From: Brachypodium distachyon
Lineage: Eukaryota > Streptophyta > Magnoliopsida > Poales > Poaceae
Assembly: GCF_000005505.3 (NCBI RefSeq)
Contig: NC_016133.3
Coordinates: 6,200,001-6,264,000 of the forward strand
Direction of reading: 5' to 3'
Length of the DNA: 64,000 nucleotides
Program-made: the position numbers and the translations under genes
Notes under the pieces: model-generated
Seen by the model: the letters and a program-made list of their open reading frames with translations, nothing else
The model's database searches: none
What the model was told of the DNA's origin: nothing
In this document: one piece after another, positions 22,020-34,949 of the stretch
Position numbering within the stretch: position 1 is the stretch's first letter
Layout: each line of letters opens with the position of its first letter

Positions 22020-23400
22020 TTTAACTAGCATGGTGGCCCACGCGAAATGTGTGGGCTAGACCTGATGATCGTTGTTGTATTTTTTTGTTATACGTGTGCT
22101 GATGACTTTTTCAGTTTGTGCTTCTTTTGATTCCCTGTCATACTGATATATTATGTATGGTCGGATTTATAAGGCCCGTACGGGATTTTATAAGAGACTT
22201 TGGAAAAACTTTATTTGATAATACGACTTCCACGGCGTGCCAATTGCCAAAAGCCTGCCACATAGATCCAACTTGACATTGATGCTAAATTTTATTTTCT
22301 TGCAGCGCAGATGATGCCAAACTTGCACGCAGATAGGACCCACAAAAGAATGAATTAATTACTCATTCCCCTTATCGCATGGCCTCGATGCTCGAATGTG
22401 AGGTGGACCACAACATCTTCATCTTTGCTGCATTTGGATCAGTAATTAGTTTGAAGATGCTACATATGAGGATGTTAGAGCCTTTCCATTCAAGATGTTT
22501 CACCAATGGCGGGTGAGAGCGCTATCGTTGCAGAAACTCAGATTTAATGGAATGGTCAGCCTGCAGCCGAGCTCGGTGAGGCTTACGAAAATCTACAGCT
22601 TGGTTGGTTTCAACCTCAGGTGCACAAGCCTAGCAGATCTCGGGGAAAGCCACCACGATACTATAGGTGAGCACATTTTGGTCTGAGCTCCTCGAAGACT
22701 GTGGTAGAAGTTGCGCGTCAGAGTTCTCGCCTAATCCGCCATCAGGCTCCTTCCGCGGTCTTCCTCATTCTTCTTAGGATTATCTTCTTGAGCTGCTCCT
22801 TATCTGTTTGTTGCAAAGTCCTGCATCTGTTAACTTCGGTTGTCGAAGTTCCTCACCTTATTCTGGTGCTCTAATGTAATAGAGTATATCTTTTATTTTC
22901 CAAAAAAAAAAGTACAGCTAGGAAGACAGTTCATCTGCTATACGTCGTGTAGTCCAAAATTGGCTTTTACGTAGCGTTGCAACTATAACAAATGCAGAGA
23001 TATCCTTGCGAGGCTTCCTTTATTCCGCCGAAAACCAACGGAGAACACGGTGTGTGATCATTTAAACTCCCGACGTCGCCTTCTCCACAACTGCAAACGC
23101 AAAACGCCAAATGCCTCCCGCCCCTCAGTGCCAAGAAAAGAAGAGGGGATGAGCCGATGAGGTGACGTTTTCCGCGTGAAGCTGAGAGCCTTGACTTTGC
23201 TCAGCCGGTTCCAAGAAAGACCCGCGGGGTCTCCTCGGCCGTGACGGCAACGGTCAATTGCAGTCCAAATCGTCGTTTCCATTTTGCTCCACCGGCCGTA
23301 CGTCTGGACACTCCAAAACTAGCTTAACCAGTTGTCTATCGATCGTCTATACGTCGATCTTCCTTGCTTCGAGTTCTCTGACGAAGAAGACGAGGGCACC
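22020..23400. other. Intergenic with a possible retroposon remnant
   Basis: No gene recognised. Sequence from about 22440 to 22910 ends in TATCTTTTATTTTCC followed by a run of A, so it may be the 3' end of a non-LTR retroposon, though no coding motif is visible. From about 23040 onward lies the promoter and leader of the ABCA gene. Confidence 0.4.
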
Positions 23401-26400
23401 ATGGGTTCCAGCAGCCTTGAGCAGGCCAACGCTCTCTTCAGGAAGAATCTCGTCATCCAGGTGATCTTCTAATTCTTCTTCCTCTTCTTTTGTTTTGGGT
23501 TGGTTTGTGTCCAACTGTATCGGCAGAATTATCGTTTCTTTTTTCTCCCGAAGGAAATAAAACCTGCATGTTTTGTTTGTTGCCTGCCCTGCACAATCCG
23601 TCATGGGCGGATGCCGTGCACGATTCGCCATGGAATCTGCGACAGAAATGCATCTTTTGTGATGCTGTATCGGCAGATTTTACTGAGAAGTACTGAAATT
23701 TCCATTGGATCGATCCAAGTGTTATGCAGCGCAGTTAACTCTGATGAACGAAGATGCAGAAAATATACAGTACTAGTACCATTTTGGTTTCAAGATTCAA
23801 TTGTGCCTTCATCGAAAAAAGAAGAAGCATTTCTTTCGTCTAAAAAAAATTCCAATTTTGCTGCAAACATAGATGACAAACCTTGTTGTTTTATTCCTGA
23901 TTTTTCAATGAAAATTTCACTAAATCTTGATGATGAATTCTGCTTGCCTATCCCCAATCGACAGAGGCGCGCGTGCAAGACGAACTGCTGCCTGGTGCTC
24001 TTCCCGTTGCTCCTCTGCTCACTCTTCGGTGGCCTGGGGATGCTCCTCAACCACCTGGAGTCCAAATCACAGGAAGGCCGCCCCACCCACATCGACTGCT
24101 CCTGCAGCAATGTCGCCGTCCCGGAGAACGCCATCGGAGGCATGTCGTGCCCCCAGGAGTGCCCGCTGCCCCGCGCCCCCAAATGGCCCCCCGTCCTGCG
24201 CCTGCACCTCCCGCGGGAGCCGCCGGGTAACTGGTCCTCCTCCGACCTCGACGCCGCTTCCCCCGGCCTCTCCGACACCGATTCCTGCAGCGACGGCGGA
24301 GCGCCGGGCTCATGCGCCGCCGCGAAGTTCCTCGTCACCGGCGGCAACCAGTCTTTTGTTGGAAGTATGTTGTACTACTGAAAGTGAAGTTACATGGTTG
24401 CAGAGTTTTTGGGTAAGTAGGGTTTTGATTTTACAGGCTGATTTATACCCCTTTTGCAGGTGTGATGGATAACATGATACCTGCTCATAACACTTCGGTG
24501 AACGTGTCCAACGACATCTCAGCATTAGCCGATTTCGTTCTGGTGGTTTCAGTTCCTCCAGTCATGTGTTCTGAATGATCCATGCTATTCAGGCAATTTT
24601 CTGATTTGTGAAAAAACTGCAGGCAGATGATGAAGGGTTTTGGTTGGAACCAGCAGTTGACTCCTTTCTTCAGAACAAATGCACCCCAAACCTTACACTT
24701 TCTTACGCATCTCAATATGGCAATCGAACTGTGAGCCAAGGTAAATAAGATTCTCATGGAGGGTCAATGATGTACTAGTGCTTAGTAAACAATGACCATG
24801 GAAGGCTTAATCAGAAAGCTCACAGAGCCACTGCCTTCAGTTATTATTCTTAAAAAGTAGCAAAATTATTTGGATTATTACTGTTTCACTAACATGTCAA
24901 AACTGATTAAACGCATATTTGTAGAGTCATTTTATTTATCACTAATGTTTACTCAACCTGGAATAGATGTACAATGCATGGAGGGATCAATGTTGTGGCG
25001 TGACAGTTCGTGGCTCATCAACCTTGAACTATATAGAGCTTACTACCAAGGGAATAACAAGACCAGCACCAGTGAAATTACTGCAGGTCAAAATTTTCCA
25101 ACCTACTTTGTACATGCAATCAGTCATTCTATTGTACATCTCACTAACATTAAATTATTATTTTTGCAGCATATGACTTCTTAAGCTCTGATCAGGGAAA
25201 CTTTAACTTGCTCATTTCATATAATTCGACATACAAGTTTATTGTTTTTCAATCACAAGTGCCTCTCCTCCAAGTACCTGGAACGTGGGACGCACCTAGA
25301 TTGCTTCAAATTCCACGGTTAACTAATATGGTATGGTTGTTCTCAACTGAGAAAATGGTATTTATTTGATGAAATCTTTCTTAGTTGCTTAAATGTGTGT
25401 TTGCATCCTTTTATTTATGTACAAATTTGTCTAGTGTCATACTGATATGTACGCGACTCTCAATTCTTCATCTTATGGCCTTAGATCGTGTACTATTTTG
25501 TCCGTTGTTAAATTATTTCTGGTATCCTTTCTACACTGTTTCACACTTAGAGTTTCTGTTTTTCCAGGCCTCAAATGCATACCTAAAGTTAAGGGGCAAC
25601 GGTCTCAAGATATCATTTGATTTTGTCAAGGAAATGCCTAGAACAGCTAGGCAATTTGGTAATTTTGATCTATCTTCGTTAGTAGGGCAGCTGCTTTATG
25701 TGTGGGCTATGGAGCTTCTTTTTCCGGTATAACTGATCATTGCAAAACGCCTATTAATTTCAATGATTTAAGAGTGTTTTATTGACAATTTTACAGCAAT
25801 TAAATATGGCAGCACCAGTTTTTTAGCTTAAAAAAATGAACTGATACTGCAGGTAATTTTGAGCAACCTTGTATACGAGAAGGAAAAAAAGCTTAGGATA
25901 ATGATGAAGATGCATGGTCTTGGAGATTTACCATATTGGACTATATCCTATTGCTATTTTATTCTTCTGTCAATGATTTATGTGTTGTCCTTCATGCTAT
26001 TTGGTTCTGTGTTAGGTAAGATAATACTTTCATTACTATGTGTATGTTTTGGCAGAAATAAATATAAAAAAGGTTTTACGTGGATCTGACCATGGAGAAT
26101 CAACAATTTTAATTGGTTCTTGGTTTGGTTAATTGAAATTGCTAAAAAAAGGTTAATACAGAAAGGAGTATCATGAAACTGTTGTAAATTACAAGTTTGT
26201 TTTATACTCTTATCTCTATTTCCAGGTTTAAGCATTTTCCGACTGAATAACTTTGGCGTACAGTTTGTGTTCTACTTTGCTTATATGAACTTGCAAATTT
26301 CATTTGCATTTCTTATGGCAACATGCTTCTCAAATGTGAGGAGAGCTACCGGTATGCTTACACAAATAGTTTTGGTACGTCCATTTCATCAGACAGTATG

Positions 26401-29400
26401 GAAATATCTGAGCTGACTATTTGGCACCTCTTGCTGCAGTCACAGGATATTTCTACATATTTGTGTCTGGTCTTTTAGGAGAATTTCTGTTCAAGCCCTA
26501 TGTTGAAGACATTTTCCTCTCGAGTATGTATGCAAGTTTATCTCCATAGAAGTATCATTATGCAGTTGACATTAGAATATTAGGGCTTCTTTAATATAAG
26601 TGTTTGTCCTTTATTCCATTAATTCGTGTGGAAATTTGCATTTGTCAATTTCTAGGAAGCTGGATTACACTTTTGGAACTTTTCCCTGCATTTTCTTTGT
26701 ACCGCATTCTCTACGAATTTGCACAATCTGCATTGCTTGTACGTTCTATGGGCTCCATGGGGATGCAGTGGAGTGACTTGAGTGATCCTAAAAATGGAAT
26801 GACAAGTGTGTTAACGGTAATGGTACTCGAATGGCTCCTATTCCTTCTATTAGCTTTCTATTTGGATCACTTTGGTTCCTTCCAAAATGGAATAATAAAA
26901 GCAGCAACACTTATTCGCTCTCGCACGGGTGGGAACCGTTCTCAAGCTGCTCAACAGCAGACCATACAGCTTCAGGAGTTCAATGCTTCAGTTGAAATGG
27001 AGAAGGCAGATGTTATTGAAGAGGTGGGTATCTTAATATAGATGCTCCAACCAGTGTTATCCTTTTATATATAATAACTATTTGGATTATGATTAATTCC
27101 TTTAATCTTAATTAAGATCATTGGTGGAAGTAGTTAATGTGTCAGTTTATCATGCAACCATGGTATGTTTCCAGTTGAGGCTGGGGTTAAATTTTCTCTC
27201 TACATTTTGCCAGACTTCAGTGTTGTGTACAACTTTGATTTGTGAGACTGCTTAGGCTAGAATGCAATAATACAAGATGACATTTTAGTCCTACTTGGAT
27301 GTGTTTTTGCTGGAACTGATGGCATACTAATGTATTTTTGCCATATTTCTTTACAGAGGAAGATAGTTGAACAGCTTTTACAAGAACCAAATAGTAGTTA
27401 TTCAGTCATATGTGACAATCTTAAGAAAGTGTATCATGGAAAAGATGGGAATTCGAAGAAAATTGCCGTCAGAGAGTTGTCTCTTTCTATGGCACGTGGG
27501 CAGTGCTTTGGTGTTCTTGGCCCAAATGGTGCAGGAAAAACCACTCTCATTAACATGGTAAGTATGGATATAATATATATCATAATTTACTATCAGCTCA
27601 GTTTCACTATATCTATCTAGCACACGTTCCTAGGAGTCACAAAATATTAATAGGGGTAAGCATGGTCTGGTTTCAATTTCATTATATCTTTGCTAAAGAA
27701 CAAACCAGTTGGTGTTGATGATCTGTTTTCCGTGTGTCGTACCAACCGGCCCATTTGCTATGGACAGTTGAGATTGGGATGATGTTGCTCACCATCCACT
27801 TTAATCTGTTCTGCAAAGGCACCCGATCTACCACGATGTTACAGATATGCCGAGGAGCGCCCCAATTCAATAAATTAATTAGTATTTTCAACATGTGGCC
27901 TGGTTTTTTAGTCTGTAACATGTGCTAGTATTTTTCAAATTTTTGTGCCTCTTATGTAATATGCACCAGACAGATATAAAACAGAGAGAGTAGCAGACAA
28001 AAATTTAAATAATACTAGGCACATGTTACATATCTGACGGCATATGTAAAAAGTCTCTAGCGAGGCCTGTTTTCCATTCGCAAAAAAAGGCCTGTTTTCC
28101 AATTTCAAAAGGGCAGTCATACATTTATTTACATTAGGAAACAGCATGTCAATGGGTTCTACTAGGACTGAATCGAACAATTTAGTGTTTATCACAAATG
28201 GGTCTTGACAGTACAAATATAGTAGTATATAGTCTGGTGCCTTATAAAATATAGTAAAAAATTTAAGGACTCTTAACCTGTCAACAGCTGACTGGATTTA
28301 CTAAACCTACGTCTGGCACGGCATATATCGAAGGTATGGACATACAACTGGACATGGACAAAATTTATACAGGAATCGGCGTTTGTCCACAACATGAGTA
28401 ATCTAATCTTCCTTGCTCAGATGTTTTTGAACTAGTGTTCCAGATTAGTTTAGGATAATCTTGTTGTGTACTTATCTGATTATCTTCTCCTACTTTGATT
28501 GTCATCACGCAGTTTGCTTTGGGAAACAATGACTGGCCGAGAGCATTTGATGTTCTATGGCAGGCTTAAGAAATTGAAGGGTGGAAAATTAACTCAGGTA
28601 TGGTAATATGGTGGTGATATTCCAATGAATGGATACGATGAATTCGAGTTGCATGACCACATTTACTACTACCTTAAAATTTAAGCACGATGCATCATGT
28701 CATTTCCTTGTATCATCTGATTAAAGTAAAGTGTGCCATTCGCGTATAGGGCTGAGTTATCTGAGCTGATCCATACACTTGTAAAAATTCCCAACACAAA
28801 GAATCCTAGGAGAGACCATCTGTGGGAAAATTTTAGATTTAGACTTTATATTTAAGTATATATTAAAATCGGAATTTATATTGAGCGAACGTTCGCTCTT
28901 TAGTCTCTCGGAGCGAACAATCTGCTGGCCATATGATTGAGAAGACTATGCCTGATATCACGCCACATGTCTTGTGGGGTGACAACTTTAGTTTTGTGGC
29001 ATGTCAATTTTAACCTATTAAAATAACTTATACTCATTCTGGTGTTCTGATTGTTCTGATGCAATCATGATTCCTTTTAACCCACTCATGCACAATTTTC
29101 TGGAACTTGTTTCTTGTTTTTGCACAGAACTCAAACTTTTTATTAGCACAAATTGCAAGCTTGCTTGATGAGAAACCAAATCGTCATTCTGTACAGACTA
29201 ACTAGAGAAAAAAATTCTCATTTTCTTGTTTCCAGGCTATCGAACAATCTTTGAAAAGTGTGCGTTTGCATTCTGGTGGTGTTGCTGACAAGCTTGTGGC
29301 AAAATACAGTGGCGGTATGAAACGTCGTCTCAGCGTCGCGATCTCTCTAATTGGTGACCCCAAGGTAAGTATGTACTCCCTCCGATCCATAATAAGTGTC

Positions 29401-30172
29401 GGTGATTTAGTAAGTGTACTAAAAAGGATCAACTACATTCATTCATGATTGAGTGAGGCCGTGAGGGCTTCTGAATATTTGTTCTTGGACCATTTTGTAG
29501 GTTGTTTATATGGATGAACCAAGCTCCGGATTAGACCCAGCGTCAAGGAAGGACTTGTGGAATGCTGTGAAGTCCGCCAAACAGGACAGGGCCATAGTTC
29601 TCACAAGTACAGCATTTTATCTTCAATTCCCATATAGCAGTACATTTTTCAGACCAGTTAATTACTGCATTTACATTTTGCAGCTCATTCGATGGAAGAA
29701 GCCGAAGTTCTATGCGACCGGATAGGCATAGTGGCGAACGGTAGCTTGCAGTGCATTGGAAACTCTAAAGAGGTACACTAATATAAGCCAATAAACTGAT
29801 CATATCTTCAGACATGATCATTGATCTCAGATGATAACATTATGACACCCAACATGCCTTTCATTCCAGTTGAAAACCAAGTACGGAGGCTCATACGTGC
29901 TCACGGTAACGACGGCGCCGGGAGAGGAGGCAGAGGAGGAGGTGGAGAGGCTAGCCCGGTCCATCTCGCCGGCGGTGAGCAGGGTGTACCGCATCTCCGG
30001 GACGCAGAAGTTTGAGATGCCGAAGCAGGAGGTGAGTGTCTCCAAGGTGTTCCATGTCATGGAGAATGCGAAGAGCAGGGTGGACATTATCGCCTGGGGC
30101 CTGGCTGATACGACTCTGGAAGACGTGTTCATCAGAGTTGCCAAGGAGAGCGAGGCGTCCTCTATCAGCTAA
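23401..30172 (+). CDS. ABC transporter, subfamily A, half-size (ABCA2-12/ATH type)
   Basis: Eighteen exons fit in phase: 23401-23460, 23965-24364, 24460-24542, 24623-24740, 24967-25086, 25170-25330, 25568-25726, 25853-26015, 26226-26351, 26440-26523, 26656-27023, 27357-27557, 28288-28397, 28513-28597, 29236-29364, 29501-29606, 29684-29772 and 29870-30172. They give 954 aa, the usual size for plant half-size ABCAs. The order is: N-terminal membrane span (LVLFPLLLCSLFGG), a large Cys-containing loop, a hydrophobic block in exons 7-11, then one nucleotide-binding domain. That domain has Walker A GPNGAGKTT (about 669-677), signature YSGGMKRRLS (usually LSGG), Walker B VVYMDEPSSGLDP, and the switch His in THSMEEAE. 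The family moves lipids across membranes using ATP; the plant substrate is uncertain (ABCA9 has been linked to fatty acids for seed oil). Confidence 0.95.
27600..28260. other. Expanded ABCA intron 12
   Basis: The intron between the Walker A exon and the next exon is about 730 bp. It contains AT-rich sequence with no recognisable gene. Poorly defined repeats such as CAAAAAAAGGCCTGTTTTCC next to an earlier GGCCTGTTTTCC are visible near 28065-28100. Confidence 0.4.
28883..28918. repeat. Perfect 16-bp palindrome plus third half-site
   Basis: GAGCGAACGTTCGCTC is a perfect palindrome at 28883-28898. A further GAGCGAAC half-site lies at 28911-28918. It sits in ABCA intron 14, with no nearby exon. 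Confidence 0.7.
29376..29425. mobile_element. Partial Stowaway-type MITE beside a splice donor
   Basis: CTCCCTCCGATCCATAATAAG with the inner arm GTGTCGGTGATTTAGTA matches one arm of the Stowaway families seen elsewhere in the window. The opposite arm is missing. It begins 11 bp after the donor of ABCA exon 15. Confidence 0.6.
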
Positions 30173-32440
30173 ATCGGCTAGCCAATATTCGGTCCGTCCA
30201 TAAATAAGTGTATTTATGGATTTACTGAATAGGTTTTGTCGTAAGTCAAAAATATTAAACTTTGACTGAATTTACTGAAAAATGTAGCAACATTTGTGAC
30301 ACTAAACTTGTATCATTAGATCCGCTATGAAATGTAGTTTTTAATATACCGAATTGATGTCATATGTATTGCTACTATTTTCAACAAAGTTTGTTAAACC
30401 TAAAAAAGTTTGACTTAAAGACAAAACCTAAAAATACACTTATTCGTGGATCGAGGGCATAGATTTCAACTGTCTGCAATCCATCAGAGTAATAGATTCA
30501 GATGTATTGTTTGTAAGTAAATTGGTCTCACCAAACTCCAGTTTGTGCTAATTTGTCCACAAAACCACACATTTTTGGCCAGACAGTATCAAATAGCCCA
30601 AAATACAGAGTTAAGCCCATTTGACAGGATTCCTGGTTGGTGGGCCCCAACTGTCAACGAATTATCGTGCGTCTGGAAAAAAAAATGGAATTGTTGTCCT
30701 ATTTGCAGTTAACGAAACCTAAGAAACCGATAAGCATTTCTTTGCGCTGGAACTGGTGATATGCGAGAAACAAGCGGATGAGCTCGGTTAGTACTTTTGC
30801 CAATGCAAAGCAGAAAGAACAGAATTTGGTTGCACAAACGGTCGTGTCAGGGTGTATTTGCGTGGACTGTTGAACTGGAACGGATCGTGCGGGGACCGAT
30901 CGCGTGGGGATGAAATCACGTGCGGTATCCACAGCCTTCATCTACAAGAAAAAAAAACTCCTTTATTCCGAGTGCTAACAAAAAATGACACCTTTTCAAT
31001 GTTGGATCTTTATATAAGGCATTAATGATTGACGCGTATTTTCAGCAGATGGAAGATCTTTTACTGTACCCTCAAATGAATACAGACCCTCCATTTCTCT
31101 TAATCCGCGAGAGGAGTCTCCCGACAGCAGCGCCTGCGAGATGTGCCCGCGCTTGATATCCGGGCCGGCGGCCGATGAGGAATTGTCACCGGCCAGGTCA
31201 ACCGGTTGGAGCGGCGTCGAGCGGTCATAGCCACCATTCTAAGGCAACGCATATCTCCCTAACGCTGAAGCGGCGATAGGCACACATGCACGGCGAGATC
31301 GCGATGAATGCGACCAGGATTTGGCATCAAACATGCCCGTTGAATTCTATCACGAGATGCACGGCACAATTGATTTGCTCGGTAATTAATCTAAGACAAA
31401 AAAAACTAAACTATCCTTCTAATACAAGGGCTACATTTTTTATATCTAAGTAGAAGAAACCCACTGCTAGATTTCTCTAAACATGCAAACATGCCACATC
31501 ATCATATAATTAATTTGTTCACACCTATTTAGTGGAAAACTCTATTTTGCACATGCATGCATGTTACTTCCATCAAGCTATCCCCAATAAGTGAAAAATG
31601 TACAATTTCATTGTATTTTTCAATTTTGAATAAAGTTTCGGTAACAACGTGCGGGACATCATCTAGTTTGAGTGGTACTCCAACCCCACTTAAGAAGTAC
31701 TAGAGTACCGTAAGCACAAGTACAGTGAGCAGGGACGGAGCCAGAAATTCAGCATGAGGGGGCGAGAAAAGTAAAGCCGGAAAAATGAACTTCACCAAAG
31801 ACGTAGTGTATGAAATTTCTTAATCTGAATAAAATCCAGCCGTTCCTATGGTTAATGAACAACAAAATAAATTTCTTAATCTGAGTACAAGTAGATTAAC
31901 CTGCTGCCTACTTGATTAGGGAGCGAAATTAGATTGGGAATATGGGACGTCGCCATGGGGATCTAGGAATTGTGATGTCGCACAGGGACTTTGGCGCTTG
32001 ATCGAGAAGTTCAGAAATCAGGAACATTCTTGGGCAACAAGGACCTAGTGGGCTTTAGTTGCAGACGGACTTGAGGGGGTGAAATTAGTGGCCTAGTTTA
32101 GGTGAAGGCTGCTTCGCCTGCCATCATGGCGCATGCGAGTGCAGCCGCCTGCAGAACGAAGACGGTTGACCTCAAGGTCAGAACCGCGGTCACACACGAT
32201 CGTGGCGCTATTGCCATGGCGTTGGCCGCTGCATTATACTCTATTGAACAATGTTAATCAACCGTCTAAACTCTACCAAGCTACTAAAAAAATTGCCTAA
32301 TACCCATACGATCTACTAATGGAAAGGCATATAGATGCAGTGGGGGAAGTAGGAACCCAAAAAGACTAAGACTACAAGCTACAACTAACCAGTCATAAAA
32401 AAAAAAGCCTTTACCAGGCAGACCAATGCGTATTTAAAGT
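30173..32440. other. Repeat-rich intergenic DNA
   Basis: No coding sequence recognised. 30191-30458 is a MITE-like element. 30900-31640 is AT-rich without features I can name. 31739-32240 begins with AGGGACGGAGCCAGAAATTC, a phrase I associate with grass transposon remnants, but I could not find matching ends or a target duplication. Confidence 0.4.
30191..30458. mobile_element. Mariner/Stowaway-like MITE, about 268 bp
   Basis: The left end GGTCCGTCCATAAATAAGTG pairs with the right end CACTTATTCGTGGATCGAGGG read in reverse, and the inner arms around GTTAAACTTTGACT-like sequence also pair imperfectly. It begins 19 bp after the ABCA stop codon, so it probably lies in that gene's 3' UTR or just past it. 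Confidence 0.6.
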
Positions 32441-33530
32441 ATGGGTTTTGCTAAGGCTCAATCAACCGAGATTTTGTATTTCTCGGTCGACCGTCTCAAT
32501 CATTGGATACACATGTCAAGATCCGTCCTATTTCTGGGAACTTGTTCGGCAGTTGCTACAAACAGAGTGGGCTGTGTGGGCTTATTTGGTGTTTGTAGGA
32601 CTTTTTCTGTTTCTGCTCGTATCTTTGTACTAGGCTTCTCTCACTGGCTGGGCTTTAGGAGAGCTCCGGGATGGATGTATTTCTTTTCTTATTTCTCAGC
32701 CCGTTCTGTACATTTTGCTTGCCAAGAAAACTACACTCAGCAAGACACATCCAACCGTTATATATATGAAACCTCACTTTCTATGCATCCGTACTAATCT
32801 TGGTGTGGGTTATTATTCTTGGACCAACTCATGTATGCAATTGGTCTTCCATAAAAAAAATTTGTTGCACATAAATTTTCACTTGCAATTTTTTTAAACC
32901 GCACCTAAAATTTTCACATGCCATTTTTAAAATCAAACCTAAAATTTCACATGCAATTTTTAAAATCGAACCTAAAATTTCACGTGCAATTTTTTAAAAC
33001 CACACCTAAAATTTCACTTGCAATTTTTAAAACCGCACCTAAAATTTTCACGTGACATTTTTAAAATCAAACCTAAAATTTCAAGTGCAATTTTTAAAAT
33101 TGAACAAAATTTCACGTGCAATTTTTGTAATCGCACCTAAACTTTCACGTGCAATTTGAAAAATTTGATTGTAATTGTTTTTGTTGCCTTTTTTTCCTTT
33201 CTCTCATTTTACAAAAATTGTCATGATGGTTGATGTGCATATTTTAATCACTAAAATAAATTTTCACCCTCATATTTGCATGACCTTATTTTGCTACGAC
33301 TGTATAAACTTTTAATTCCATGCACAAGCTGCTCAAGTACCGGGCTAAACTTTGTTGGTGATAGTGGTTTCCTAATACACACAGTATGCAAGATGTAGGA
33401 TTCCAGTGCAGTGTTGTTATACGAAGACAAAACAAACAAGGAACACATCACATGAACTGAAAAGAAGTCCAGATTAGAGCTGGGTCATGTCGATTGAGAA
33501 ATTACTAAATCTCAGTCGACTGATATCTAG
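32441..33530. mobile_element. Candidate inverted-repeat element enclosing a minisatellite
   Basis: The left boundary GCTCAATCAACCGAGATTTTG.. and TCTCGGTCGAC resembles, in reverse, the right boundary CTAAATCTCAGTCGACTGAT and TCGATTGAGAAATT near 33490-33525. The inverted similarity is imperfect and I see no clear target duplication. No transposase or other known product is encoded. Confidence 0.35.
32869..33169. repeat. Minisatellite, about nine units of 33-34 bp
   Basis: The array consists of diverged units built on ACCTAAAATTTCACGTGCAA followed by TTTTTAAAAyCGC. Unit 1 resembles unit 5, unit 2 resembles unit 6 (both with TTTTCAC and ending AAAATCAA), and unit 3 resembles unit 7. The array therefore looks built from a four-unit block of about 134 bp. 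Several units contain CACGTG or CACTTG. Confidence 0.85.
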
Positions 33531-33534
33531 CCAC

Positions 33535-34470
33535 TCCCTTAAAGTATATCACAAATTCACAATTAGATTCCATTCTCAATATTAAAATAGTTTTAATAAA
33601 ACATGTCATATAATTAACTCGGTACATCAATTCAAAAGTTAATATTACTCATTTAATGAAAAGATGCTTCATTTCAGCCAACCATTTCTTCATCAACGAT
33701 AGTAGAAGGCCTAAGAGCTTCAATATTTTAAGTGTTTGAATAAGGACAAAAGACCAGGTGAGATTTTCAGGTTCAATGTTCTCCGGATTAAGCAGCACAC
33801 GTGGTTCATTTCGTTGTGTAGGTGATTGACTGGTGTTGGATGATGGTGCAAACCATGATGAGATTTTCCTGGCCCTATTCATATATCTTGGAGTAATGGA
33901 GTTCTAATTTCCTATTAACACAAAAATTGACTCCTTTTACTAAATACCAATCCATTCGGTAAGGAAAAAAATCAAATACTAATGATCAATTCAGTACAGA
34001 GTACGAATTGTGCTTGATTACTTGATTTAGGCGGAGGGCGTGGTCTGGTGGTCGCATGGAACCACGGAGGGCAGATGGTGGTGCCAGATTGCCGCTTTGC
34101 CGCGGGTGGGCTCCCCAAAACCCAGACAACAAGTTCAATCCACCAGACTGCAGTTCCTCTGGAGCTTCTCGCTACCACAATTTCTGTGGAGCATCCCCTA
34201 CGGTATTCAGTCAAAAAATAAATAAGTTTAAGCCGTTCTAGAGAAGCCGAAGCCAAAAAGAACCAAAATGTTAAGTTGATGGGAAAAGGTGTAGATTTCA
34301 CTCATACTTTAACATGGAGACATTAATATAAGAGACATTTTTCATCTCATCATGGACAGAGGACATTGAGGTACAAGTACAACGAGACCAGAAAGGTGTT
34401 TCGTGTCATGGATGATGGACCCAACCCAACTTCTTTCCGAGAAAAAAAAATCATGTTATGGAGACACATT
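33535..34470. other. Intergenic, no supported gene
   Basis: AT-rich at first, then a GC-richer block at 34030-34200 that resembles a short gene-derived fragment but has no recognisable product. The stretch around 34225-34265 (TTCTAGAGAAGCCGAAGCC) resembles a transposon terminus; its partner was not found. Confidence 0.35.
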
Positions 34471-34949
34471 TATTCTGTCCGATATTTCTTCCATACGACG
34501 TAGTACAGCATAATGAAAACCTGTAGATATGGACATTGAAGAAAATAACAAGTTGTAGCAATATGTCTTCTGATTTGGGCAACAAAAACAGGCGGACGAC
34601 ATATGCAACATGAAAATTCGCTAGCATTGCGTCCTAGCAAAATGCTTGGATCTGTCATTCGTGCCACCCATATCCTTGTCCAGCAGCAAGTTGAAGGCCA
34701 TACGGAGGTCCTCAATCTTGGAGGCGGAGACACAATTGACGATGCTTCTGAAAATGTGGCGGCGTTCGGTGTGGTGGCATTGTTGAGGCGACACGAGGGT
34801 AATAGGCTAGGATGTTACTTATTCCTATCTTGTTGTCATTTTGAGCTGTAATGTATAGCTGAGATTTGTTCGCTATTTGCAACTTCAGTAATATCATGCA
34901 TCGATCGATGCAGAGGCCGGAGAAACATCCTCCTTTTTGAAGAAAAAAA
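34471..34949 (+). mobile_element. LINE-like 3' end
   Basis: The sequence ends CGATGCAGAGGCCGGAGAAA, then CATCCTCCTTTTTGAAG and a run of A, a 3' tail I associate with grass LINE retrotransposons. Frames at 34470-34851 carry no clear reverse-transcriptase motif, so only the 3' untranslated part is likely present. Confidence 0.45.

Noticed and set aside
32441..32797. 118-codon plus-strand frame
   Set aside because: Low-complexity hydrophobic translation in repeat DNA, no motif, no splice context.
32869..33169. CRISPR-like regular repeats
   Set aside because: Units are contiguous tandem copies without unique spacers, in a plant nuclear context. It is a minisatellite.
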